Source: Thiohalomonas denitrificans (GTDB taxonomy: Bacteria > Pseudomonadota > Gammaproteobacteria > Thiohalomonadales > Thiohalomonadaceae). Taken from it: a stretch of 64,000 nt of DNA. This document shows, one piece after another, positions 1 through 8,418 of this stretch. The number at the start of each line of letters is the position of its first letter. The first letter of the stretch is position 1. The notes beneath the pieces were generated by a model that saw nothing but the letters and a program-made list of their open reading frames with translations, made no database searches and was not told the DNA's origin. A program made the position numbers and the translations under genes. The DNA is taken from the NCBI RefSeq assembly GCF_900102855.1, contig NZ_FMWD01000007.1, forward strand, positions 171,188 through 235,187, written 5' to 3'.

Positions 1-351
1 GAACAGGAGCATCCCGAAGGGCAGCGCTGGTTTCAGTTGCATCAGGAACTGCTTCAGATCCGCAACCGTTCTCTGGTTCCCCATCTGAGTGGGAGCGACT
101 GGGATTCGGGTTATGAGAGCATTGGCGAACGGGCACTGCGTGTCTGGTGGCACTGCCCGGATGGCGCGGTTCTCGACCTCTATACCAACCTGGGAGACGC
201 TTCCCTGCCCGGTGCAATCTCCGGCCCGGGTGAACTTCTTTTCGCCTGGCCGACCGCACCGGAGGGTGTCGGCCCGGCCGGGCTCCCCCCCTGGTCTGCC
301 GTCTGGTATATCGATAACGCCGTATCGAATGGTGGGAAGCGGCATGGCTGA
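1..351 (+). CDS. treZ: malto-oligosyltrehalose trehalohydrolase, C-terminal end (partial)
   Basis: The reading frame is open from base 1 and ends in TGA at 349-351, so only the last 116 or so residues are present and the start lies outside the window. TreZ releases trehalose from maltooligosyl trehalose in the cytoplasm. What remains is the beta-sandwich tail of a GH13 enzyme: a helix with an RNR motif, typical of 'fixed number of LxxLR' tails before the C-terminal domain, then a short beta-rich section. The call rests mainly on the next gene, treY, whose ATG lies inside the end of this frame (8-nt overlap). TreZ-TreY pairs are usual. Another GH13 enzyme is possible from this fragment alone. 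Confidence 0.8.
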   Translation, partial: EQEHPEGQRWFQLHQELLQIRNRSLVPHLSGSDWDSGYESIGERALRVWWHCPDGAVLDLYTNLGDASLPGAISGPGELLFAWPTAPEGVGPAGLPPWSAVWYIDNAVSNGGKRHG

Positions 352-3232
352 ACAGCAACGTATTCCACTCAGCACGTACAGGCTGCAGTTCAATCGCGAA
401 TTCACCTTTGCCGATGCTGCCCGTTTGGTTCCCTATCTTGATCGCCTCGGCGTCAGCCACGCCTACGCCTCACCCTACCTGAAGGCACGGGCCGGCAGCA
501 GTCACGGCTACGATATCGTCGATCACAGTGAGCTCAACCCAGAAATCGGCGATGGCGAAAGCTTTCACCATTTCGTCAACACCCTTCACGACCATGGCAT
601 GGGACAGATCCTCGACCTGGTACCCAATCACATGGCTATATTCGGGAACGACAATGCATGGTGGCTGGATGTTCTGGAAAACGGGCCCACCTCGGCATAC
701 GCCATGTTCTTCGATATCGACTGGCGGCCCATCAAGGAGGTCCTGCGCGGCAAGGTGCTGATTCCCGTGCTGGGAGACCACTACGGACAGGTGCTCGAGG
801 ATGGACAACTCACCCTGGAGTTCGAAGTGGAGCGTGGCGAGTTCAGCGTCTGGTACTGGGAGCATCGGTTTCCGATCGACCCCGCCACCTATCCCGTTAT
901 TCTCGAATCCGGAATGGAGGACCTCTCTGGGAGCCGGAGCGACCAGAATCCGGCGTTACAGGATCTGCAGGCCCTTATCACCTCCTTCGGTCATCTGCCG
1001 GCACGCTGGGATCAATCCGGGGACCGGCTGGCTGAACGCCGCCGTGACAAGGAGATCCACAAGCGTCACCTGGCCGAATTGTGTCATCGGGCACCGGAAA
1101 TAGCCGAATACGTCAACGCCTGCGTTGAACGCTTCAACGGTACTGCGGGCAAGGGGCCATCATTCGATGCCCTGCACCGGCTGCTCGAGCAGCAGGCCTA
1201 TCGCCTGGCATTCTGGCAGGTGGCCTCTGACGACATCAACTATCGCCGGTTCTTCGATATCAACGAGTTGGCGGGACTGCGCCAGGAAGAGCCGGTAGTC
1301 TTCGAGCACACCCACCACCTCGTCCTGCAACTGATGCAGGATGGCAGTCTGGACGGAGTACGTATCGATCATCCGGATGGTCTGTATGATCCGGCCGACT
1401 ACTACCGTCAACTGCAAAAGGCCGGTTCACGGGCACTGTCCCCGGAGAAAACGCCCACGGTTTCTCCGGTACCGCCGTTCTATCTGGTGGTGGAAAAGAT
1501 CCTCGGCACCCATGAACATCTTCCGGATGACTGGCCGGTTCATGGCACAACCGGGTACGATTTCGCGAATCTGCTAAGTGGTCTACTTGTCTTTCCCGAT
1601 TCCGAGAACGAGCTGACCAGACTCTACAACCGCTTTACGGGTAACCGCCGCGAGTTCGATGAACTCCTGTTCGAGAAGAAAAAGCTGGTGATCAAGACCC
1701 AGCTGTCGAGTGAACTAGCGGTGCTGGCCAACATGCTCGACCAGATTGCACAACATAACCGTTACACACGTGATTTCACCCTCAATGGCCTGCGCAACGC
1801 CCTGATGGTCATCGTTGCCAGCTTTCCCGTTTACCGCACCTATGTCAGTGGCAGCACCCCCCTCAAGGAGGAGGACCGGAGATACATCGACTGGGCGGTA
1901 GCGTGGGCGAAGAAACGCAGTCCGGCCACCGACATCAGTATCTTTGATTTCGCAAAAGACGTTCTCCTGGGCGAAGAGACGATGTTGGAGAATGAAGAGC
2001 TTCGACGACAGGCGCTCGCCTTCACTATGAAATTCCAGCAATACACCGCTCCGGTGATGGCGAAGGGCATGGAGGATACGGCCTTTTATGTGTACAACCG
2101 GCTTATTTCCCTCAACGAAGTGGGGGGCGATCCGCGCCGGTTTTGTCTGTCTGTATCCGCATTTCATCACACCAATGCCGAACGACTCCAGCATTGGCCC
2201 GCGACGATGCTGTCGACATCAACGCATGACACGAAGCGCAGCGAAGATGTTCGCGCCCGAATCAACGTGATCTCAGAGTTGCCAAACGAGTGGCAGCGCC
2301 ATGTCAGTCGCTGGAGCCGCCTCAATCGTACAAAGAAAATGATGGTCGATGATGAATCGGCACCATCACGCAACGATGAGTATTTTCTCTATCAGACACT
2401 GGTGGGAGCCTGGCCGCTGCACCTTGAAGACAATCATGGTCTGGAGGCGTTTCGGGGACGAATTCGGGACTACATGTTGAAGGCAGTCAAGGAGGCCAAG
2501 GTACATACCTCGTGGATTAATCCGAACGAGGAATATGAAAAAGCCGTGGTGCACTTCGTTGAAAGCCTGCTCTCCGACACCAACAACCGCTTTCTCAGCG
2601 ACTTCCAGCCGTTCGTGGAGCGGGTCTCCCGCTTCGGCCTGTTTAATTCCCTTTCCCAAGTGACACTCAAGCTCACCTCTCCCGGAGTGCCGGACATTTA
2701 CCAGGGCAACGAGTTGTGGGAGTTTGCGTTGGTGGACCCGGACAATCGCCATCCGGTCGATTACGCATTGCGCAAGCGGCTGCTCGACGACCTGATCGGC
2801 CAGCGACCCAATACCAACCTTGCTCGCGATCTGATGGACCACATTGATGACGGCCGGATCAAGCTTTTTATCACCTGGCGGCTTCTGACGCTACGCCGCC
2901 GCTTCCCGCGGCTGTTTCTGGAAGGCGAATACACGCCTTTGGCAACGGAAGGAGCTATGTCGGAGCATCTGTGTGCCTTCGCCAGGGAAGACCGGGGACA
3001 GTGGCTGGTAGTGGTGGTACCGAGATGGTTCACCCGGTTGATGACCGATAGCAATCGCCCCACCGGCGAGCTTGTCTGGATTGATACCCAGGTGGAGTGG
3101 CCATTCAAAGGGCGCTTCCGAAACTGGTTTACCGACGAAGTCTTCGAGACCGAATCAGACCGGATACCGGCCGCTGATCTGATTCACAACTTCCCGGCTG
3201 CAGTCCTCATCTCAGGCGCAGAGAACACATAG
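344..3232 (+). CDS. treY: malto-oligosyltrehalose synthase
   Basis: TreY isomerises the reducing-end glucosyl bond of maltodextrins into an alpha,alpha-1,1 bond; TreZ then frees trehalose, a compatible solute and stress protectant. The 962-residue product has the family's usual length of about 900 or more. Visible GH13 motifs are DLVPNHM at residues 91-97 (region I), a GVRIDHPDGLYDP segment near 336-348 with the catalytic Asp region, and a VEKIL segment near 384 that carries the acid Glu. The N-terminal STYRLQF and the TAPVMAKGMEDTAFY stretch are characteristic of TreY. I chose the ATG at 344, which overlaps treZ by 8 nt and follows a GGGAAG ribosome site. The frame stays open upstream to 89, but that part is inside treZ. 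It converges on moaA, only 17 nt away. Confidence 0.96.
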   Translation: MAEQQRIPLSTYRLQFNREFTFADAARLVPYLDRLGVSHAYASPYLKARAGSSHGYDIVDHSELNPEIGDGESFHHFVNTLHDHGMGQILDLVPNHMAIFGNDNAWWLDVLENGPTSAYAMFFDIDWRPIKEVLRGKVLIPVLGDHYGQVLEDGQLTLEFEVERGEFSVWYWEHRFPIDPATYPVILESGMEDLSGSRSDQNPALQDLQALITSFGHLPARWDQSGDRLAERRRDKEIHKRHLAELCHRAPEIAEYVNACVERFNGTAGKGPSFDALHRLLEQQAYRLAFWQVASDDINYRRFFDINELAGLRQEEPVVFEHTHHLVLQLMQDGSLDGVRIDHPDGLYDPADYYRQLQKAGSRALSPEKTPTVSPVPPFYLVVEKILGTHEHLPDDWPVHGTTGYDFANLLSGLLVFPDSENELTRLYNRFTGNRREFDELLFEKKKLVIKTQLSSELAVLANMLDQIAQHNRYTRDFTLNGLRNALMVIVASFPVYRTYVSGSTPLKEEDRRYIDWAVAWAKKRSPATDISIFDFAKDVLLGEETMLENEELRRQALAFTMKFQQYTAPVMAKGMEDTAFYVYNRLISLNEVGGDPRRFCLSVSAFHHTNAERLQHWPATMLSTSTHDTKRSEDVRARINVISELPNEWQRHVSRWSRLNRTKKMMVDDESAPSRNDEYFLYQTLVGAWPLHLEDNHGLEAFRGRIRDYMLKAVKEAKVHTSWINPNEEYEKAVVHFVESLLSDTNNRFLSDFQPFVERVSRFGLFNSLSQVTLKLTSPGVPDIYQGNELWEFALVDPDNRHPVDYALRKRLLDDLIGQRPNTNLARDLMDHIDDGRIKLFITWRLLTLRRRFPRLFLEGEYTPLATEGAMSEHLCAFAREDRGQWLVVVVPRWFTRLMTDSNRPTGELVWIDTQVEWPFKGRFRNWFTDEVFETESDRIPAADLIHNFPAAVLISGAENT

Positions 3233-3249
3233 GCCGGCTCGAGCGGCAT

Positions 3250-4221
3250 TCACCCACCCGTTTGCGCCATATAACGTACGACTCGCGTATCTCCACCGAA
3301 GTCATGGCGGGCCGGTTTGCGAGCCAACGCGTCCCGAATGGTTTCGATCAGCCCTTCCCGTGTCCCGTCTCGAAGCCAGGGACGCAGTGGCACGGCGTGT
3401 TCATTCCCCAGGCAGGTATAGAGCACCCCATCGGAACCCACACGGACCCGATTGCAGGTATCGCAGAAATGCTGAGACAAGGGAGTAATAAAACCGATGC
3501 GGGTATCCGTCCCCGATATTCGGACATAGCGTGCCGGACCGCCTCCGGGAAAGACATCGGGAATCAGCTCGTAGGTCGCCTCCAGGCGTTCACGTACCTC
3601 GCGCAGATCAACGAATCGGTCGGCGGCATCCTGTCCGGTCTGCCCCATCGGCATGGTCTCGATAAAGCGAAGCGTGATGCCGTGCGCATCACAGTAGGAG
3701 GCCATCGCCTCGACTTCGTCGTCGTTGATTCCCTTCATCACCACCGCATTGACCTTCATCGGTGTCAGACCGGCGTCAATGGCTGCTGATACACCATCGA
3801 GTACTGACTGCAGATTACCGCCACCGGTAATCTCGGCGAACCGCTCGGCACGCAACGAGTCAAGGCTGACATTGAGCCGGTCGACTCCGGCCTTCTTTAG
3901 CGCCCCTGCCAGTTTCCCGAGCCGTATTCCGTTGGTGGAAAGTGACAGGTCTTCAATACCGGGAATGTTCGCTACCGCCTCACATACCTCAACGATATCT
4001 GTACGCACCAGCGGTTCGCCGCCGGTCAGGCGGACCCGGGAAACACCCAGCTCGGCGAATGCCTCGACCAATCTCCCGATTTCTTCCGGTGAGAGCCGCT
4101 CCTCATGTCCACAGAAGCCTTTAAAGCCCTTCGGCAGACAGTAGAAACAGCGCAGATCGCAACGGTCCGTTACCGAAACCCGCAAGTAGTCGACTTGCCG
4201 CCCGTGCCCGTCTTTCAGCAT
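3250..4221 (-). CDS. moaA: GTP 3',8-cyclase, molybdenum cofactor biosynthesis
   Basis: MoaA is a radical-SAM enzyme that starts molybdopterin synthesis by rearranging GTP to 3',8-cyclo-GTP. The 323-aa product has the N-terminal radical SAM cluster C21-x3-C25-x2-C28, and the second cluster CDTCNR with a further Cys about 14 residues on, the two-cluster signature of MoaA. It ends in a GG-like tail (TGG), usual for MoaA. The start chosen is the ATG at 4221, preceded by AGAGGG at 7-nt spacing; an upstream in-frame ATG at 4281 would add 20 unconserved residues. It is last in the minus-strand nitrate reductase run. NarG needs the molybdenum cofactor, so the placement makes sense. Other mo genes are not in the window. 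Confidence 0.95.
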   Translation of the reverse strand: MLKDGHGRQVDYLRVSVTDRCDLRCFYCLPKGFKGFCGHEERLSPEEIGRLVEAFAELGVSRVRLTGGEPLVRTDIVEVCEAVANIPGIEDLSLSTNGIRLGKLAGALKKAGVDRLNVSLDSLRAERFAEITGGGNLQSVLDGVSAAIDAGLTPMKVNAVVMKGINDDEVEAMASYCDAHGITLRFIETMPMGQTGQDAADRFVDLREVRERLEATYELIPDVFPGGGPARYVRISGTDTRIGFITPLSQHFCDTCNRVRVGSDGVLYTCLGNEHAVPLRPWLRDGTREGLIETIRDALARKPARHDFGGDTRVVRYMAQTGG

Positions 4222-4306
4222 ATTCTGGCCCTCTGGAAGCAGTGCAGCGTTCGCCGGGACGTCGGATCTGCAAAGCGGCAAGCCTCGCTCTCCGGAGTTA
4301 CTCGCC

Positions 4307-4672
4307 TCAGTGCTCGCCCTTGGTCTTGCGAATGCCCGCCAGGCGGTTGCCCTGTTTCTGCGGCCCCCCCTTTGGAAAGATGTCGTGCAAGTAGCGGTTG
4401 TTGCCCTTTTCCGGGCCCCACTTCGCCTTGAAGTGCTTGATCATGGTTCTTACCTGGGCCTGAACATTGTGCTCTTCATAGTACTCGCGGATGTAGTGAA
4501 TGACATCCCAGTGGTCATCGGTCAGCTCAAGCCCTTCGTGCGCTGCGAGCGCTACGGCGAAGTCTTCCGACCAGTCGCCCATATTCTGGATATAGCCTTC
4601 CGAATCGGTCATCACGGGCTGACCATTGACCAGTATGGTATTTGTTTTGTGCGCCCACGGATTGGTATTCAT
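4307..4672 (-). CDS. DsrC/TusE-family protein lacking the C-terminal cysteine
   Basis: This 121-aa protein matches the DsrC/TusE fold family along its length: an N-terminal NTNPW segment, then the GYIQNMGDWSEDFA motif, a HWDVIHYIREYYEE helix and a C-terminal NNRYLHDIFP-GGP-KQ-NRLAG arm. DsrC and TusE carry sulfur on the penultimate Cys of that arm. Here the arm ends RKTKGEH and the protein has no cysteine at all, so it cannot act as a sulfur carrier. Cysteine-free members of the family have been described under the name RspA; their role is not settled. The start at 4672 follows GGAGG at good spacing; the ATG at 4696 has no ribosome site. It sits between a cytochrome c and moaA in the nar run, so a link to nitrate respiration is an inference. 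Confidence 0.85.
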   Translation of the reverse strand: MNTNPWAHKTNTILVNGQPVMTDSEGYIQNMGDWSEDFAVALAAHEGLELTDDHWDVIHYIREYYEEHNVQAQVRTMIKHFKAKWGPEKGNNRYLHDIFPKGGPQKQGNRLAGIRKTKGEH

Positions 4673-4956
4673 CCGTCCGCCTCCGTTATCGTCCATCGAA
4701 CTATTGTCGTCATCATTTCGCAGCCACCAAATCAGGTAAATACAGAAGAGGCGCTACCCCTTTGGAGGTAGGTACTGATCACGGTTGGAGGAGCGCCAGA
4801 CTGCGGATCGGCAGGGATTTGGCATTGCTCCTCCTGTTCATCCTACACGTGGAAAACGAAAAACCAAAAAGCCCTCCGGAAAGCGGGGGCCAGCACAGGA
4901 AGGCATATGCAGGGAACGTTCAGGCACCCTCGCCGGGCTTGAACCAAGCCAAAGGT
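4673..4956. other. intergenic stretch with no gene seen
   Basis: About 280 bases separate the DsrC-like gene from the upstream cytochrome. Short open frames exist on both strands but none has a ribosome site, a recognisable domain or codon use like its neighbours. I see no clear hairpin terminator, so the downstream pair (DsrC-like gene, moaA) might have its own promoter here. I cannot place one. Confidence 0.5.
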
Positions 4957-5424
4957 TCAATCCAGTAATTCGATGTAAATACCCAGATTCCGAATTTCTT
5001 CGTCGGAAAGTTCTTTGGCCCACGGTGCCATCAGTTCTGTCATTGGACCGACCTTTTGGCCGTCTCGATAGAGGTTGAGCATGGTCTCGACTCCGATGGC
5101 TGATTTGCCGGCCAGGCTGGGGGTGAAACGGCCACCATGTCCGTCACGGTGATGGCAGAGCCGGCAGATTGCATCGTATTTGCGCATCCCGGCCCTGGCC
5201 TTGCGCGCCTGTTCAGGACTACTGTTCTCCAACTCAAGGATTTTGGGCAATGCCGGAGACTCCCCGGAATGTGCTGAGCCACCCTTGGTGATGAACTGGA
5301 TCGTAAAGTGTACTCCCAGACCGATCGCCACTACGAGTAACAACCAACTTAGCGTCTGGAGATAGCGCCGCATTCTGCCACGCGTATTCACCTTGTCACA
5401 ACCAACGGTCTCGCTCATATTCAT
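4957..5424 (-). CDS. membrane-anchored monohaem cytochrome c
   Basis: A small c-type cytochrome of about 155 aa. A hydrophobic segment (SWLLLVVAIGLGVHF) near residues 24-40 should anchor it in the inner membrane with the haem domain in the periplasm. One haem site, CRLCH, is followed by a Met-containing stretch (MTELMAPW) that can give the sixth ligand, and by the typical DEEIRNLGIYI C-terminal helix. It follows narI in the same direction and may pass electrons between the quinone pool or soluble donors and the nitrate reductase; that is inference. The start is uncertain: ATGs at 5424 and 5418 both lack a good ribosome site. The frame extends to 5496, but that part runs through a perfect hairpin and is unlikely to be translated. 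Confidence 0.85.
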   Translation of the reverse strand: MNMSETVGCDKVNTRGRMRRYLQTLSWLLLVVAIGLGVHFTIQFITKGGSAHSGESPALPKILELENSSPEQARKARAGMRKYDAICRLCHHRDGHGGRFTPSLAGKSAIGVETMLNLYRDGQKVGPMTELMAPWAKELSDEEIRNLGIYIELLD

Positions 5425-5454
5425 GATCGTGGATAGTTCTTGGAGAAAAGCAGG

Positions 5455-5496
5455 ATGTATCTGCCACCATCCCGGAAGGGATGGTGGCAGATACAT
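5455..5496. repeat. perfect 19-bp hairpin between narI and the cytochrome gene
   Basis: Bases 5455-5473 pair perfectly with 5478-5496 around a GGAA loop. In the direction of transcription the stem follows narI by 15 nt. Only a weak CTTTTCT follows it, so it looks more like an mRNA-stabilising or processing hairpin, or a leaky terminator that lowers expression of the downstream genes, than a standard terminator. Confidence 0.85.
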
Positions 5497-5511
5497 GGGA
5501 GGGGTCAGTTA

Positions 5512-6210
5512 CTAATGGGCACCGGCACGGTTGGTACGAACAATCTGATAGGCACGTCCCAAATAGCCGATGGGTGCGCTCCAGATGTGCACCAGACGGG
5601 TAAACGGAAACAGCAGGAAAACCGTCATGCCAAAGATCAAGTGCAGACGGAAGATCAACTGCGTTTCCGCGACCAGCTCAGGCTTGGGACCGAACAGCAC
5701 GATGCTCTTGGCCCACTGAGCCATGGCCATCATGGTATCGGCACTGCCATGCGCCGCATGCTGTGCAGTTGCAAAGGTAGTACCGAGTCCGAGCATCAAG
5801 GTAACAAGAAGCCAGCTCAGAATGACCAGATCCGAGACACGACCTGCTGCGCGAACACGTGGGTTGGTCACACGCCGCCACCACAGCATGGCGCCCCCGA
5901 TCAGGCAAAGTATGCCAAGGAACCCGCCGCCATACATGGCAATATTCTGTTTGCCAAGACTGGACAGCGAGATGGCCTCCCAGACGGCATACGGTGACAA
6001 CAGCCCGATCAAATGGCCGAAGAAAATACCGATAATGCCTATGTGGAACAGATTGCTGGACAGACGAACACCCGACGAGGAGAGCAGCTGACTGGACGAA
6101 CTGGTCCAGCCGTATTGCTCGCGGTCGAAACGTATCCAACTGCCAATAAGAAACACCGACCCCGCCAGATAGGGATAGACGCCAAAAGCAAAGAAATTCA
6201 AGTAATCCAC
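5512..6210 (-). CDS. narI: respiratory nitrate reductase, cytochrome b (gamma) subunit
   Basis: NarI anchors NarGH to the inner membrane and passes quinol electrons through two b haems. The 232-aa product has about five hydrophobic segments. Haem-ligand histidines are at H56 and H66 (LFHIGIIGIFFGH) and H190 and H208 (RLHLIF, RLVHIW), which match the spacing of the known NarI ligands. The start is a GTG at 6210 with AGAGGAGA just upstream. narJ ends 71 nt before it. A strong hairpin follows the stop codon. Confidence 0.97.
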   Translation of the reverse strand: MDYLNFFAFGVYPYLAGSVFLIGSWIRFDREQYGWTSSSSQLLSSSGVRLSSNLFHIGIIGIFFGHLIGLLSPYAVWEAISLSSLGKQNIAMYGGGFLGILCLIGGAMLWWRRVTNPRVRAAGRVSDLVILSWLLVTLMLGLGTTFATAQHAAHGSADTMMAMAQWAKSIVLFGPKPELVAETQLIFRLHLIFGMTVFLLFPFTRLVHIWSAPIGYLGRAYQIVRTNRAGAH

Positions 6211-6281
6211 ATTACTCTCCTCTGGCCGCGCCAGATGCGGCCACCAATAAAGTTGTTATCTTCACGGTTCAACCACCAGTC

Positions 6282-6806
6282 TCAAGCAGCCAAACGAGTC
6301 AGTGAAGCGCGGTTTTTAACGATAGAAAGCAGCGCTGCATAAGGGCTGTCGGCCTTCTCCAGGTTGTCCGTTAGCACTGCCAATACCTTGTGAGCGTCAG
6401 ACAGGAATGTCGTCGCCTCGCTGTCCTCCAGCATTGCGGCGAATTCCAGGATCACTGGCAAAAAGTCGGGCAACTCATTCGTTGCCACCTTAATGCCGTA
6501 ATCCTTGTACAGCTCACCCAGATCGATCAACGCCGGACCGCGATCCCTGTCGTTGTCGTCACCGAACAGATGGTGGGTCAAATGCAAGCTGTGCTCCGGC
6601 GTCATATCGAAGGTTTTTACGTAATCAATCTGCTGTTGAGTCAGCGGCGTATTGGTCAGGTGGTCAAGGAACTTGAACAAACGCTCCTTCTCCTCGCTGT
6701 CAATCCGCTGACTCTCTTCGACTTCAGCACGTATTTCCGGTAAATGATCGATCAACTCCTGATCCGGGTAGTCCAGCAGCGCCGATATTATTTTGAATAT
6801 GGGCAT
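6282..6806 (-). CDS. narJ: nitrate reductase assembly chaperone NarJ (short form)
   Basis: NarJ is a system-specific chaperone that holds apo-NarG until the molybdenum cofactor is inserted, then releases it to NarI. The protein begins MPIFKIISALLDYPD, the usual NarJ/TorD-family opening, and includes a helix with EHSLHLTHHLFGD. At 174 aa it is shorter than most NarJ proteins (about 230-250 aa); the missing part is the variable C-terminal tail. The start is well fixed by AGGAGG 7 nt upstream. narH ends 11 nt before it, so translation is probably coupled. Confidence 0.95.
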   Translation of the reverse strand: MPIFKIISALLDYPDQELIDHLPEIRAEVEESQRIDSEEKERLFKFLDHLTNTPLTQQQIDYVKTFDMTPEHSLHLTHHLFGDDNDRDRGPALIDLGELYKDYGIKVATNELPDFLPVILEFAAMLEDSEATTFLSDAHKVLAVLTDNLEKADSPYAALLSIVKNRASLTRLAA

Positions 6807-6817
6807 GGCACTTCCTC

Positions 6818-8368
6818 CTAGCTCTTCTTGTCTGCAGGCGGAGCCAGGTCAGCCGGCTCTGGTGTTTCCTTGCGCCGCCGCGGAAACAGGGAGATCGTAT
6901 TGATGCCCGACGAAGAGCTGTTACCGAAGGTAAACCCGTTTTGACCCTGGAAACCGTAGGCGTCTTCCATCCGCTCCTCTGCGTGACCGGTAGGAATAAC
7001 GAAACGGTCTTCATAGTTGGCAATCGCCAGGTAGCGGTACATCTCCTTGGCCTGCTCTTCCGTAATGCCCGCAGCTTCAAGAGGCCGTGTATCCGCGACG
7101 CCCTCGACATGCACCGAGCGCTGATAGCTGCGCATGGCGATGAGGCGATTCATTGCACTGAGAACGGGCTCTTCCTTACCTGCGGTGAACAGATTGGCAA
7201 GATACTTCATCGGCGTACGCAGGGTCCCCGCCTCCGGGATCGCACCGTCCGGACCAACCGGCAGGTTGCCCTGGTCGATCTGGGACTGGACCGGTGAAAG
7301 CGGCGGTACATACCAGACCATCGGCAGAGTGCGGAACTCAGGGTGCAGCGGGAAGGCAATTTTCCAGTCGATGGCCATTTTGTAGATCGGCGACTTCTGG
7401 GCTGCCTGGATCCAGTCTTCGTTGATCCCTTCTGCCCTGGCTGCCGCAATCACTTCCGGATCGTTGGGATCGAGGAAGATGTTGCACTGTGCTTCGTACA
7501 GATCCTGGTCATTTTCCGTACTGGCAAGCTCTTCGATGCGATCGGCGTCATAAAGCATGATGCCGTTGTAACGAATGCGGCCGACGCAGGATTCGGAGCA
7601 GACCGTCGGCATGCCGGACTCGACACGCGGGTAGCAACCGATGCACTTTTCGGCCTTGCCGGATTCCCAGTTGTAGAACACCTTTTTGTAGGGGCATGCG
7701 CTCATGCAGAAGCGCCAGCCACGGCATTTGTCCTGATCGGCCAGCACGATGCCGTCCTCTTCGCGCTTGTAGAGCGAACCGGAAGGGCAGGCTGCCACAC
7801 AGGCCGGGTTCATGCAGTGGTTGCAGATACGCGGCAAATAGAGATTGAAGGTGTTCTCGAACTGGCCATACATCTCCTTCTGGATGTCGTCCATGTTCTT
7901 GTCCTGGCCACGCTTAGCGTATTCACCCGCCAGGTCATCTTCCCAGTTCGGCCCCCAGGTGATCTTTTCCATGGGGTCGCCTGTGATCATCGAAAGCGGG
8001 CGTGCCGTCGGCGCTGCCTCGGACAACGGCGCATTTTGCAGGCGTGCGTAGTTGTAGGTGAACGGCTCGTAGTAGTCGTCAATTTCCGGCAGATCGGGGT
8101 TGGCAAAGATATTCAACAGCTTCGACATACGCCCGCCGGATTTCAGCTCCAGCTTGCCGTTGTTCAACGTCCAGCCGCCTTTCCATTTCTCCTGGTTTTC
8201 CCACTGCTTCGGATAGCCGATGCCGGGCTTGGACTCAACGTTGTTGAACCATACGTATTCCACACCCTTGCGGTTGGTCCAGGTGTTCTTGCATGTAACC
8301 GAGCAGGTATGGCAGCCGATGCATTTGTCGAGATTAAAGACAAATGCGAATTGTGCACGTACTTTCAT
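6818..8368 (-). CDS. narH: respiratory nitrate reductase, iron-sulfur (beta) subunit
   Basis: NarH carries four iron-sulfur clusters from NarI to NarG on the cytoplasmic side. In the 516-aa product the first cluster motif is C16-x2-C19-x2-C22-x3-C26. The others follow: CNHCMNPACVAACP, CRGWRFCMSACP (the Trp in place of a Cys marks the 3Fe-4S cluster) and CIGCYPRVESGMPTVCSESC. The length and motif order are those of the NarH family. It lies between narG (50 nt upstream) and narJ. The C-terminal tail is basic and Pro-rich (RRRKETPEPADLAPP) and probably unstructured. Confidence 0.98.
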   Translation of the reverse strand: MKVRAQFAFVFNLDKCIGCHTCSVTCKNTWTNRKGVEYVWFNNVESKPGIGYPKQWENQEKWKGGWTLNNGKLELKSGGRMSKLLNIFANPDLPEIDDYYEPFTYNYARLQNAPLSEAAPTARPLSMITGDPMEKITWGPNWEDDLAGEYAKRGQDKNMDDIQKEMYGQFENTFNLYLPRICNHCMNPACVAACPSGSLYKREEDGIVLADQDKCRGWRFCMSACPYKKVFYNWESGKAEKCIGCYPRVESGMPTVCSESCVGRIRYNGIMLYDADRIEELASTENDQDLYEAQCNIFLDPNDPEVIAAARAEGINEDWIQAAQKSPIYKMAIDWKIAFPLHPEFRTLPMVWYVPPLSPVQSQIDQGNLPVGPDGAIPEAGTLRTPMKYLANLFTAGKEEPVLSAMNRLIAMRSYQRSVHVEGVADTRPLEAAGITEEQAKEMYRYLAIANYEDRFVIPTGHAEERMEDAYGFQGQNGFTFGNSSSSGINTISLFPRRRKETPEPADLAPPADKKS

Positions 8369-8418
8369 AGGTTTCTCCTAATATATCCAGTTCACGAATG
8401 ACCCAGTTCACACGACGA

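Noticed and set aside
4222-4281. Longer start for moaA at 4281
   Set aside because: The ATG at 4221 has a clear ribosome site and matches the MoaA N-terminus; the extra 20 residues are not conserved.
5425-5496. Longer start of the cytochrome gene at 5496
   Set aside because: It would translate through a perfect hairpin and add a region that looks unlike a signal peptide.
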